A stretch of 64,000 nt of DNA from Flavobacterium sp. J27. Its GTDB lineage: Bacteria; Bacteroidota; Bacteroidia; Flavobacteriales; Flavobacteriaceae. Positions 36,579 to 46,200 of the stretch are shown in pieces (the first letter of the stretch is position 1; each line of letters starts with the position of its first letter). Where the stretch lies: assembly GCF_004303025.1 (NCBI RefSeq), contig NZ_PJQW01000004.1, forward strand, positions 7,183 to 71,182, in the 5' to 3' direction. Position numbers and translations under genes: made by a program. Under the pieces are notes generated by a model. It made no database searches and was not told the DNA's origin. It was given only the letters and a program-made list of their open reading frames with translations.

Positions 36579-38210
36579 ATGTCTAATTTTTTTACACCCG
36601 ATGTGTATACAGAGGAAATCCCTCTCTTACCACAATCAATAGCCGAAGTGTCAACAGCCGTTCCAGCTTTCATTGGCTATACTGAAAAAGCAACAAAAGA
36701 AGGAAAATCTTTAACTAATAAAGCGATTAGAATTTCAACTTTGTTAGAGTACAAAGAGTTTTTTGGAGGACCTAAATCGGTATCCTTTGATGTAACGGTT
36801 GCTAGTGATGATATCATAACAGATATTAAGGTTGAATCGTTACAAAATAAGCTATACTATGCTTTAGAACTTTATTTTAAAAACGGAGGAGGCGATTGTT
36901 ATGTAGTATCTATAGGAAGTTATTTAGATACCTACAGCAAAATAGATTTTTTAAACGGTCTTGAAACATTATGTAAAGAAGACGAACCTACTTTAATTAT
37001 GTTAGGTGAAGCAACTAATTTACAAGAAGCTGATTATTATGAAGTTTGTCAAGAAGCTTTAAAGCAATGTGCAGATTTAAAAGACAGGTTTTGCATTTTA
37101 GATGTTCAGAAAAATGAAGGAGATGTAATTGAAAATTTTAGAAACGGAATTGGAACTAATAACTTAAAATACGGGGCTGCTTACACTCCTTATTTGCAAA
37201 CTTCTCTTAATTATGTTTATAAAGATACTGATGTTACTGTATCTACTTTGTCTTCTTCCACAGAAAGTAGTCTTAAGTTTGATTATGATAATACGATTAC
37301 TATTATATATAAAGGGCCAGTAACTGATAATCCAAAATTTAGAATTAACAAAACGGGAACAACTTCCGATTTTTCAATATCGAGTACAAATCTTTTAACT
37401 ATTTCGAATGTAGGAGAAGGAAAGTCAGTAGAAGAAATACTTGAATCATGGAGTAATTTTTCAGATAAAGGTAATTTTGACCTACTATTAATTACAGAAA
37501 ATGCTATTGTAAAGTCTACCGAAACAATCTCATTAAGTGTCACAGGTAATGGCGAAACTTTCAAATTAGATAGTAAAAAGGGAACAGCACTATACAGTAA
37601 AATTATTAGTGAATTAACGAAGCAACGAATCATTTTACCTCCAAGTGTTGCAGTTGCGGGTGCTTATGCAACTACAGATCGTGAAAGAGGGGTGTGGAAA
37701 GCACCAGCAAATATAAGCTTAAATGGAGTTGTTGGACCTGTAGAAAAAATAACTTCAAAAGATCAAGAAAGACTTAATGTAGATACTACATCTGGTAAAT
37801 CTATTAATGCCATACGTAGTTTTGTTGGTAAAGGGACCATGATTTGGGGAGCAAGAACATTGGCAGGAAATGATAATGAATGGCGCTATGTTTCTGTACG
37901 TAGATTGTTCAATATGATTGAAGAATCTACAAAAAAAGCGGCTCAATTTGCTGTTTTTGAATCTAATGATGCTATTACTTGGTTAAAAGTAAAAGCTATG
38001 ATTGAAAGTTTTCTTTATGGTGTTTGGCAACAAGGTGGATTAGCAGGTTCTGTTGAAAGTCAAGCTTATTTTGTAAACATAGGGTTAGGTAAAACTATGA
38101 CGCAACAAGACATTCTTGAAGGGAAAATGATAGTAGAAATAGGGTTAGCAGCGGTACGTCCTGCGGAATTTATTTTATTAAAATTCTCACATAAATTACA
38201 AGAAGCATAA
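36579..38210 (+). CDS. eCIS contractile sheath protein
   Basis: This 543-residue sheath subunit shows the family N-terminus (FFTPDVYTEEIPLLPQSIAEV, then 'TAVPAFIGYTEKA') and a conserved C-terminal half: 'PPSVAVAGAYATTDRERGVWKAPAN', 'NAIRSFVGKGTMIWGARTLAG' and 'WQQGGLAGSVESQAYFVNIGLG', ending 'IEIGLAAVRPAEF'-like and 'FILLKFSHKLQEA'. The sheath contracts to drive the inner tube into a target. There is one sheath gene, while Afp and PVC have three. Residues ~216-333 form an extra beta-rich, Ser/Thr-rich segment between core halves, which should lie on the outer surface. Confidence 0.93.
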   Translation: MSNFFTPDVYTEEIPLLPQSIAEVSTAVPAFIGYTEKATKEGKSLTNKAIRISTLLEYKEFFGGPKSVSFDVTVASDDIITDIKVESLQNKLYYALELYFKNGGGDCYVVSIGSYLDTYSKIDFLNGLETLCKEDEPTLIMLGEATNLQEADYYEVCQEALKQCADLKDRFCILDVQKNEGDVIENFRNGIGTNNLKYGAAYTPYLQTSLNYVYKDTDVTVSTLSSSTESSLKFDYDNTITIIYKGPVTDNPKFRINKTGTTSDFSISSTNLLTISNVGEGKSVEEILESWSNFSDKGNFDLLLITENAIVKSTETISLSVTGNGETFKLDSKKGTALYSKIISELTKQRIILPPSVAVAGAYATTDRERGVWKAPANISLNGVVGPVEKITSKDQERLNVDTTSGKSINAIRSFVGKGTMIWGARTLAGNDNEWRYVSVRRLFNMIEESTKKAAQFAVFESNDAITWLKVKAMIESFLYGVWQQGGLAGSVESQAYFVNIGLGKTMTQQDILEGKMIVEIGLAAVRPAEFILLKFSHKLQEA

Positions 38211-38252
38211 CCTAACAGTCACTAGTAAAATAATAATATAAAAAAATAAATC

Positions 38253-38726
38253 ATGGCTTTAACAAAAGAACAAATTAAAACCGATTATCCACTTCCTATT
38301 TATAATTATAGAGTAGATATAAACGGAGAATCTATTAGCTTTTCAGAGGTTTCTGGGCTAGAATTATCTTTCGAAACGTTCACTTATAAAGAGAGTTACG
38401 CTTCGGGAGGAAAAGTAGGTCCTAATATTATGTACATGCCTGGGCAAATTCAACCTGTTACTATTTCTATGAAAAAAGGATTAGTAAAAGGAAAAAGTAT
38501 TCCAGTTTTTTATAATTGGATCAATGCTATTCAACTCAATCAAGTTGAGAAAAAAGATATTGTAGTGCATTTGTTAGATGAAACAGGAGCTACTGTTGTA
38601 AGCTGGAAAGTAATTGATGCCTTCCCTACAAAACTTACAGCACCTTCTTTTGATGCTAATTCAAACGATGTTGGGATTGAGTCCATGGATTTAATGGCCT
38701 ATCGAGTAACTATGGAAGAAGTTTAG
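38253..38726 (+). CDS. eCIS inner tube protein, copy 1 (Afp1/gp19-like)
   Basis: This 157-residue member of the gp19/Hcp-like tail-tube family starts 'YPLPIYNYRVDINGESISFSEVSGLELSFE'-type and ends 'FPTKLTAPSFDANSNDVGIESMDLMAYRV', both diagnostic for eCIS tube subunits. As the first tube gene after the sheath it is the best candidate for the main tube polymer. The next two genes are paralogues with specialised roles near the baseplate. Hexameric rings of this protein carry cargo in the lumen (known for the family). Confidence 0.92.
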   Translation: MALTKEQIKTDYPLPIYNYRVDINGESISFSEVSGLELSFETFTYKESYASGGKVGPNIMYMPGQIQPVTISMKKGLVKGKSIPVFYNWINAIQLNQVEKKDIVVHLLDETGATVVSWKVIDAFPTKLTAPSFDANSNDVGIESMDLMAYRVTMEEV

Positions 38727-38782
38727 TTCAAGTTGTTAGACTTTACTAGATAAATTTCTAAATGATATAAAAATGACTTTTA

Positions 38783-39232
38783 ATGGCACTAGATAAAAAA
38801 ACAATTATAGATAGTTATCCATTACCAGTATATAACTATCAGGTAATCATTAATGGTAGTGAGGTAATGTCTTTTTCAGAAATTTCAGGATTAGAAATTG
38901 AACGAGAGCATGTAGTATACAAACATGGATTTAGTTGGCTTGTGGGGAATCATTTGATTCGTGCACAGCAGAAACCAATTAATGTTAGTTTGAAAAGAGG
39001 AGTTGTTAGACAGCGAAGCTATTTATATGATTGGATGATGTCTGGTATAAAAAAAGACATTAGAATAGAACTGTGCGATGAAACAGGTATTGCAGTTGTA
39101 AGTTGGGAAGTGTCACGAGCACTTCCCCTAAAACTAGACGCACCTTCATTTGGAGCAAGTACTAATGATGTAGCGATAGAAAGTTTAGATTTAATTGCTC
39201 ACGATTTAAGGATAAAATATAATAAAGATTAG
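38783..39232 (+). CDS. eCIS inner tube protein, copy 2
   Basis: This 149-residue tube-family protein has 'YPLPVYNYQVIINGSEVMSFSEISGLEIERE' and 'LPLKLDAPSFGASTNDVAIESLDLIAHDL'. It shares the gp19-like fold with its neighbours but lacks the Gly-rich 'ASGGKVGPNIMY' loop of copy 1, having 'HGFSWLVGNHLIRAQQKP' instead. It may form a ring near the tube base or a minor tube component. It follows copy 1 by 56 bases and precedes copy 3 by 3. Confidence 0.9.
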   Translation: MALDKKTIIDSYPLPVYNYQVIINGSEVMSFSEISGLEIEREHVVYKHGFSWLVGNHLIRAQQKPINVSLKRGVVRQRSYLYDWMMSGIKKDIRIELCDETGIAVVSWEVSRALPLKLDAPSFGASTNDVAIESLDLIAHDLRIKYNKD

Positions 39233-39235
39233 GAT

Positions 39236-39724
39236 ATGTCAGACATATTAAAAGCAATAAATTTTGCAGACAGAGAACCTACATTATCACATAGGTTTGG
39301 TGTGTTTTTCTTAACAGGAGGTATCATGCCAAATCCAATAGATTTAAGGTTTCAAAGAGTTAGTGGTATTAGTACAGAAGTACACTTAGAAACTATTAAT
39401 GAAGGTGGGGAAAATTTACATTCGCATCGTGTGCCTGGTAGAATGAGTTATAACAATTTAGTACTAGAACGCGGATTTATAGCTAGTGAAATACCTTCTC
39501 CATTAAATTTAGAGTTTAATGCCGCATTTTCATTTTATAAGTTCTATCCATCAGATGTATTAATTACAATGTTTAATGAGAGTGGTGTGCCTATTGGAGG
39601 ATGGCTTTTCAAAAAAGCCTATCCTGCAAAATGGTCTGTGTCAGATTTAGATGCTCAGTCTAACTCGGTAGCTGTAGATACCATGGAATTAGCTTATACT
39701 AGGTTTCAAATTTTAAGATTATAA
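39236..39724 (+). CDS. eCIS tube initiator-like protein, copy 3 (Afp5-like)
   Basis: This 162-residue tube-family protein starts 'FADREPTLSHRFGVFFLTGGIMPNPIDLRFQRVSGI' and ends 'YPAKWSVSDLDAQSNSVAVDTMELAYTRFQ'. It is the most divergent of the three. Its place directly before the Afp6-like and Afp7-like genes matches Afp5, which starts the tube on the baseplate hub. The assignment as initiator rests on gene order. Confidence 0.85.
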   Translation: MSDILKAINFADREPTLSHRFGVFFLTGGIMPNPIDLRFQRVSGISTEVHLETINEGGENLHSHRVPGRMSYNNLVLERGFIASEIPSPLNLEFNAAFSFYKFYPSDVLITMFNESGVPIGGWLFKKAYPAKWSVSDLDAQSNSVAVDTMELAYTRFQILRL

Positions 39725-39725
39725 A

Positions 39726-39893
39726 ATGGCTGTAGAAATTAAAGAAATAATAATCAAAGCTATTGTTTCTAGCAAGGCGCCATCAGGAGCAGAAAACAGT
39801 CAAGGGTATTCTAGTGCTAGTAATAATGAAATTGTGATCCAAGAATGTGTAGATCAGGTGTTAAAGATATTGAAAAAGAAAAATCGTAGATAG
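39726..39893 (+). CDS. Afp6-like small eCIS protein (DUF5908-like)
   Basis: This 55-residue frame starts one base after the tube gene's stop and ends one base before the LysM gene. It reads MAVEIKEIIIKAIVSSKAP at the start and ends in QECVDQVLKILKKKNRR, the pattern I associate with the DUF5908/Afp6 family: a short N-terminal strand and a C-terminal helix with a conserved ECV segment, joined by a variable Gly/Ser linker. Afp-type clusters keep a small gene at exactly this place. Its function is not established. It is easily missed because of its size. Confidence 0.75.
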   Translation: MAVEIKEIIIKAIVSSKAPSGAENSQGYSSASNNEIVIQECVDQVLKILKKKNRR

Positions 39894-39894
39894 T

Positions 39895-40617
39895 ATGTCA
39901 ATAGTTGCAAAATTAAATCCATTTAAACTTCAAAAGCTGAGAATTTATTCTTATGAGACTGCCACAAGAGAAGAAAGGACTAAAAAAGTGTTTGAGGTTA
40001 TGTTCAATCCAGAATCTGTACAAAAAAAATATAATAACAAATACCTTAATGCACCATTACATGTTTCAAGTCAAGGTTCAGTAGATTATTTAAATAGTGA
40101 ACCAACATCAATAAGTATGAAACTTATTTTCGATGACACCCAAGTAAGTGAAAATGCACATGTAATAGGGATAAATAAAATTTTTAATAACCATAAAACC
40201 GTATCAGACAGGATTGATGATTTTTTAAAATTTATTGTAAGAAGAAATGGTTCAACCCATGAAACACCACATCTTACCATTAGTTGGGGTAAAACTTTAA
40301 ATTATCGATGCAGACTTACATCTTTGGATATTAATTACACTTTGTTTGATAGAAATGGTAATCCATTAAGAGCTGAGTTATCAGTATCTTTTATCGAAGA
40401 TGATTTGCCAGTTGCACAAGTTATAGATGGAGAATTAGAGTCACCAGATTTAACACATTATAGAATAGTAAAAGATGGAGATCAATTGCCACTTATGTGT
40501 GAAAATATTTATGGTTCACCCAATTACTATATGCAGGTGGCACGTGTTAATAATTTAAAAGATTTTAGAAATCTTAAACCAGGACAAGAAATTTATTTTC
40601 CTCCAATAGAAAAGTAA
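39895..40617 (+). CDS. eCIS hub/LysM protein (Afp7-like)
   Basis: This 240-residue protein's N-terminal part ('LRIYSYETATREERTKKVFEVMFNPESV') is the hub-type domain of Afp7/gp53-like proteins. The C-terminal ~50 residues form a LysM motif ('HYRIVKDGDQLPLMCENIYG' to 'NLKPGQEIYFPP'). In contractile systems this protein clamps the tube to the spike and baseplate wedges; here LysM makes protein contacts rather than cell-wall contacts. The start and stop nearly abut its neighbours (1-2 bases), showing tight co-translation. Confidence 0.9.
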   Translation: MSIVAKLNPFKLQKLRIYSYETATREERTKKVFEVMFNPESVQKKYNNKYLNAPLHVSSQGSVDYLNSEPTSISMKLIFDDTQVSENAHVIGINKIFNNHKTVSDRIDDFLKFIVRRNGSTHETPHLTISWGKTLNYRCRLTSLDINYTLFDRNGNPLRAELSVSFIEDDLPVAQVIDGELESPDLTHYRIVKDGDQLPLMCENIYGSPNYYMQVARVNNLKDFRNLKPGQEIYFPPIEK

Positions 40618-40619
40618 AT

Positions 40620-42293
40620 ATGGCTATAACAGAAACGATAAAAAGCGGAGGACGCATATTACAACTAGGTACTTATAGACTTATTTCTATAGATACAAGT
40701 AAGGAATTCAATAAAATTCCTATTGCAGAAGTTAAGTTATATGATGGGAGTGTTGCGAAACAAGAATTCAAAACATTAGATAATAATGCTTTTTTGCCTG
40801 GATCTAAAATGGAAATTTTTTTAAAAAAAGAAGGAGAATTAGATACAGAGGAGAAAGTTTTTGAAGGTATTGTTGTTAATCAAGAATTAGAACGCTCTGC
40901 TAGCAGGTCAATTTTAACAATCGAACTTTTCGATACCTCTTTAAAAATGACAGCTTTAAGAAATAGCAATGTTTATAAAAACAAAACGGATAAAGAAATT
41001 ATAAAAAACTTAGTTGAAAAACATAAATTAAAGGCAGGAAGAATTGAAAATACAGTATCTAGGCACGCGCAAATGATACAATATTATGTTACAGATTGGG
41101 ACTTTATGTTGTCTAGAGCAGAAGCCAACGGACAATTAGTCGTTGCTAATGATGGTGAAATAGAAGTTTTTCAACCCAAAATCCAAAAGCCCGTTTTAAC
41201 CTTAGAGTTTGGTATGAATCTGTATGATTTCGATTTAAAATTCAATGGACAGGATCAAAATAAAAATGTAACAGCTGTAGGATGGGATATAAAGAAACAA
41301 GCATTAACAAAACCACTAAAAGGAAAAGAATATAAATTAGGAGGTACTAATGATAAAATGTCTCAAATAACTGCTGCAATTGAAACAGAATCATCCGAAC
41401 TTGTTCATCCAGTATCATTAGATCCTACAGAACTCCAGTCCTGGTCCAATGCACAAATAATGAAATCGAGACTATCTTTAATACAAGGCGCTATCAAAAT
41501 AGAAGGCAAAGGAAATATAAAGGTTGGACAAACTATAGAACTACTAAGAGTAAGTCATTTTAGTGGGAAACATATTATATCTGGTGTACGTCAAGTATAT
41601 GATAAAATTGAAGGTTGGTGTACTTATCTACAAATTGGTATGGAAGCAACTTGGTTTAGCTCAAATAAAGATGTGATTGCCACACAAGCTGCAGGTTTAC
41701 TTCCAGGAGTAAATGGGTTACAGGTAGGAATTGTAAAAGGGTACAAAGAAGATCTAGATCATCATTTTTTTGTATTGTTAAATATTCCTGCTTTTTATCA
41801 GAGTGGTGTTTCCTCAGAAGTATATGCCAAGTATACTTCTCTTGATGCTGGTGCTAATCATGGAATGTTTTTTCCTCCAGCAATAGGAGATGAAGTAATA
41901 GTAGGGTTTTTAAATGACGATCCAAGACAGGCAATTATAATTGGTTCAATGTATAGTAAAACTAAAAACAAATTACCTAGTGCGATTACCAATAACAATA
42001 AGCACAGCGGAATTTTTACCAAATCGAATTACCAATTGTTTTTTGACGAAGAAAAAGAAAAAATAACGCTCTCTACAGCAGATAAAGACAATACAAATGA
42101 AAATAAAATTTGTATAGATCACAATCAAAAACAAATCAACTTAGAAGATGCTCACGGAAATAAAATTGAGCTAAATAAAAACGGAATAACGATTACAAGT
42201 ATAAAAGACTGCCAAATTAAAACAGCGGGTAATTTTAATATTGAAGCAAAAGGGACTATTAAAATTAAAGGTAAGAAAGTCGATTTATTATAA
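40620..42293 (+). CDS. eCIS spike protein (Afp8/VgrG-like)
   Basis: This 557-residue VgrG-like spike has gp27-like hub domains (about 1-360: 'YRLISIDTSKEFNKIPIAEVKLYDGS', 'FEGIVVNQELERSASRS', 'YVTDWDFMLSRAEANGQL'). A gp5 OB-fold follows ('VGIVKGYKEDLDHHFFVLLNI', 'FFPPAIGDEVIVGFLNDDPRQA'). The C-terminal triple-stranded beta-helix has short repeats ('GNKIELNKNGITITS', 'NFNIEAKGTIKIKG'). It is the trimeric needle under the tube. No C-terminal effector extension is fused to it. Confidence 0.93.
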   Translation: MAITETIKSGGRILQLGTYRLISIDTSKEFNKIPIAEVKLYDGSVAKQEFKTLDNNAFLPGSKMEIFLKKEGELDTEEKVFEGIVVNQELERSASRSILTIELFDTSLKMTALRNSNVYKNKTDKEIIKNLVEKHKLKAGRIENTVSRHAQMIQYYVTDWDFMLSRAEANGQLVVANDGEIEVFQPKIQKPVLTLEFGMNLYDFDLKFNGQDQNKNVTAVGWDIKKQALTKPLKGKEYKLGGTNDKMSQITAAIETESSELVHPVSLDPTELQSWSNAQIMKSRLSLIQGAIKIEGKGNIKVGQTIELLRVSHFSGKHIISGVRQVYDKIEGWCTYLQIGMEATWFSSNKDVIATQAAGLLPGVNGLQVGIVKGYKEDLDHHFFVLLNIPAFYQSGVSSEVYAKYTSLDAGANHGMFFPPAIGDEVIVGFLNDDPRQAIIIGSMYSKTKNKLPSAITNNNKHSGIFTKSNYQLFFDEEKEKITLSTADKDNTNENKICIDHNQKQINLEDAHGNKIELNKNGITITSIKDCQIKTAGNFNIEAKGTIKIKGKKVDLL

Positions 42294-42346
42294 AAAAGAA
42301 TAAAAAACAAACACAAGATACAGCTAGAATTAACAATTATTAGAGT

Positions 42347-42763
42347 ATGGAAAATAAATTTTTAGGAAGTGGTTGGGCTTTTCCTCCTGCATTTGCATCT
42401 GGAGGAACAGAAGTAGCAATGGTTTCAGGAGAAGATGATATCAAGCAAAGCCTTCAAATTCTATTGTCTACTTCAGTAAATGAACGAGTAATGCACTCAG
42501 AATTTGGGTGTGATCTTAACCGTTTCTTGTTTGAAGAAGTAGATCAACGCTTTGTGAACGATATTAGTAATATAGTGTCAAGATCATTACTTCTTTATGA
42601 ACCAAGAATAAAGGTAAATGAAGTAACTATCAAGGAAGTGGATTTAGAAAATGGAGTAGTACATATAGGAATAGATTATATTGTGCGTACTACAAATAAT
42701 CGTTTCAATTTGGTTTATCCTTTTTACGTTAATGAAGCTTCAGCGAACGCTTTTACTCTTTAA
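42347..42763 (+). CDS. eCIS baseplate wedge protein (Afp9/gp25-like)
   Basis: This 138-residue protein shows the gp25/lysozyme-like baseplate pattern: GSGWAFPPAF near the start, 'EDDIKQSLQILLSTSVNERVMHSEFGCDLNRFLFEE' and 'RIKVNEVTI'. It starts sheath assembly at the baseplate in related systems. It sits between spike and spike-tip genes, as in Afp. Confidence 0.92.
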   Translation: MENKFLGSGWAFPPAFASGGTEVAMVSGEDDIKQSLQILLSTSVNERVMHSEFGCDLNRFLFEEVDQRFVNDISNIVSRSLLLYEPRIKVNEVTIKEVDLENGVVHIGIDYIVRTTNNRFNLVYPFYVNEASANAFTL

Positions 42764-42787
42764 TAAGCGAATTAAAACGAATAAATA

Positions 42788-43210
42788 ATGGACCAAATAA
42801 TTAAGAATGGTGATCATGTTGTTTTCTCAAGTTCAGGACCTATTATGTTATTGCCTCCTTTACCAATAACTGTTATCAAAGCTACTGGAGAAACAACTAT
42901 TAATGGGAAGAAAGTTTGTGTAGAAGGTGATGAAAAGAAAGTAGAGATATCCTGTTCTTATACTGTGTCTCCCTATATAATGCCAGGTTCTGGAAAATTA
43001 AAAATACAAAGTTTAAGTCCTGAACAATTAACTAAAAAAGCCAAAAGTGGTGCCAAAAGTCTTATTTTGAAAGGGAAGCTATTTACAGCCATTTTTGAAG
43101 TAGAAACCCCAGCAAAACAACCACCACCTACAAATGCCCCTGATCCTTTACCATTGTATATGGTTAAAGGAGAATTTATAACAAATAGTACTAAAATAAA
43201 GGCCACTTAA
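42788..43210 (+). CDS. eCIS spike-tip protein (Afp10, PAAR-like)
   Basis: This 140-residue protein starts 'MDQIIKNGDHVVFSSSGP', with 'GETTINGKKVCVEGDEKKVEISC' and 'YIMPGSGKLKI', the beta-rich pattern of PAAR-like spike tips in eCIS (Afp10). The C-terminal third has a Pro-rich linker (AKQPPPTNAPDPLP). Its location between the gp25-like and baseplate J genes supports the call. Metal ligands typical of true PAAR (His/Cys) are not obvious beyond two Cys residues. Confidence 0.78.
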   Translation: MDQIIKNGDHVVFSSSGPIMLLPPLPITVIKATGETTINGKKVCVEGDEKKVEISCSYTVSPYIMPGSGKLKIQSLSPEQLTKKAKSGAKSLILKGKLFTAIFEVETPAKQPPPTNAPDPLPLYMVKGEFITNSTKIKAT

Positions 43211-43230
43211 TAAATATAGTTTCAGAAAAG

Positions 43231-46200
43231 ATGATGAATAGTTTAAAATCTCAAAACCTCCTTTTTAGGGATGGAACCAGTCAGCAAGATCGTAAAACAG
43301 ACGCCATTCAACCAAACTACATACTAATAGAAGATCGTGGTATGGAACAGTTAGTTGCTGAAGCACAACGTTTAGCCAAAGAACTTCATTTTTTTAATAC
43401 TAATAACGAAGTGTTACTTGGAGAAACTTGGGAGTCTTTTTTAATTGATGATCCAATAGCTTATAATAAAGAACCAGAAGCGGGTAGCCAAAGAAAAAAA
43501 TTACGTGAACAATGGGCTACCCAATTAGCAAGCTATGTAGAAAATCCAGATTTATTTCTAAAGGATCAGGAAAAAAAGGAAAAGTTATCAAAACCTCATC
43601 TAGTATTATTTATGACTTTTTTGAAGTTGTTAAACCATGTAAAATCTCAGATTAATGGATTAACACAAAAGCATCTCGACTTTTATTTTAAAGAGCGTTT
43701 AGGTTTTACACCTAAAGAGGCAATTCCAGATGTAGTGCATGTTTTACTAGAATTAGTAGAAAATAGTGCTACTTTAGAAGTAAAAAAAGGAACGGTATTG
43801 TTGGCAGGAGAAGATGAAGAGGGGAATGAGTTGCACTATACCACTAATGAAGATACTGTTATCAGTCAAGCCAAAATTGCAGAATTAAAAAATGTTTTTG
43901 TAGAAAAAGAATTTCTTACCATAAAAGAAGCACATTTAAATAGTAAAACTACTCACGATTTAGGATTTACCAATATGTTGGAATTTGCATTAGGGCATCC
44001 AAATCCTGGAAATCCACTTCCCGAATTGCCAGAAGATGTAAACAATCTTGATGCACTAATTAATTCAGTACAGAATAATGAAGTTAAATCAATTTCTTAT
44101 GTAACTGAACAATTGTTTCTTTCGATTGCAGATTTTAATGCAATTGTTCTTAAAAATAAAGAAGAAAAAGAAGGTTTGTTGGTAGATTGGCAGGAGGTAT
44201 ACATTCTTCTAGAAGAGGCTTACAAAGAAAAAGTTAAATACACAAGGCAACAGGAATTAAAAGCGATTCATGAAGAACAAGGGTTTGATACAATGTTAAA
44301 AAAAGTATATGGAAATCCTGAACCAGGAGATAATTTGCCTTTATACAAAGGACATAAAGTTTCTTTTGATACGCTTTATGAAGATTTACATGCTGTAGAT
44401 CAGAATGCAGATTTAGCTACAGAATATATAGAGGAGCATCTTAAACTTAATCCAGAAAATTTTGATAGTATTGTTAAAATAAGTAAAGATCAAAACGCTT
44501 CAGCTGCGGATTGGAATAAAGTATACCGTCTTTTAGAATTTGCAGATCGTCAAGTACAATCTATAAGTTTAGCGGCACCTAGCATAGAATTTTTTTCTGA
44601 TATTTATGCAACATCTGATGCTACTGCTTTTACTTTTAGTGAATATGGAGAGGAAGAAGAAAGTAAGCGTTTCAAGACATTTGGTAATAGAACACAAACT
44701 AAAACCGTCCAAGCACTACAAACTGCATCAATAGGTTTTGCTATTAGTTCTCCTACTTTGCTCGTAAAAGAAGGTAAAAGAACATTATCAGTAGTGTTAG
44801 ATTTAGGACTACAAAATACAGATATAGAAAGTTTAGAAGCCATTTTAAATAAAAAGAATCCTTTTGAAGTACAACTCACAACCAGCAATAAATGGTTTAC
44901 ACCTAAAAAAGTATCTTTTAAGTTAGGAAATTATTTAGGATTAGAATCTGAAGGTATTTTCAATATAGTAGTTGAAAACTCAATTATTAAAATAAAAACA
45001 GGAAAGCATTTTATTCTGGAAGATGTAGGTAACTATATAGTAAGCGATGCCAACGTTATTTATGAAATAAAAGAATTTATTTCTGAAACTGAAGTAAAGG
45101 TAATTAAAGTGGGTGATCTTACAGACCATTTAGGTGTATCCCAAAAATATAAAGCTAATCAAGTGTACTTAAATGCACTAAAAATAGAAATTGAACTCCT
45201 AGAAGAAGACTTTCCTGTTGTACCCTTTGAAAAAAACAAAGCACCTTCCTTTATACAATCTGAACACCCTTCAATGGTAGTGCTATTAAATCACTTTTTA
45301 GAAGAACCCTTAGAACAGAATAAGTATAAAAGCTATTATAAAGAACTAGCCAATCTAGGATTGAAAAAAACACACATTCGTGTAGATGTTGAAAATATTA
45401 ACAATATCACTTTACAAAATGATCAGTATACTATTGATTTAAAAAAACCATTTGAACCTTTTGGATTTCAACCCGAAATTGGTGATAGTTTTTACTTAGC
45501 AAATGAAGAAATTTGCTTAAAAAAATTAGATCAGTTGCATTTGGATTTACAATGGGTAAAACAACCAGAATCTTTTAAAGAATATTACAAAAATTATTGG
45601 ATAATTGATAAAGATAATCCAACACTTCCAGTTAACGACTATATCATAAAAGAGAATACCGACTTTAAAGCGAATCTTTTTTTTCATGACAAAAATGCTG
45701 AGGTACCCATAGAAACTATAGCGTTATTTTCAGATAAAGGTAAAATTAATGTAACTAATATAGCATCAAAAATAGAAAAGAACACTCCAAACTATAATTA
45801 TAAGTCAAGGACCAATGCTATAATAGATGAAGAAGAAGTACTCAACTGGGATCGTTATTTTAGATTAGAACTCAATCCACTAGACTTTCAGCACACAGTT
45901 TATAATACATTGTTTACGAGACAAGCTTTCTCTGTTAAACCAGAAATAAAAAGTTTAAAAATTGAAACACCTTTTCAACCTAAGCTTAAAAAAATGCAGA
46001 TTAGCTATGTTGCTTATACCGATATTTTAGTTGAACAAACCACTACAAAAAATGATCATGATAGGCTTTACCATGTTCATCCTTTTGGTTTTAATCCATT
46101 GGATCTAGCACTACAACCTAGTTTATTACCAAAATATGATGATGAGGGTACTCTTTATGTAGGTATAGAAAATCTAAAAGTCCCGCAAATAATATCAATC

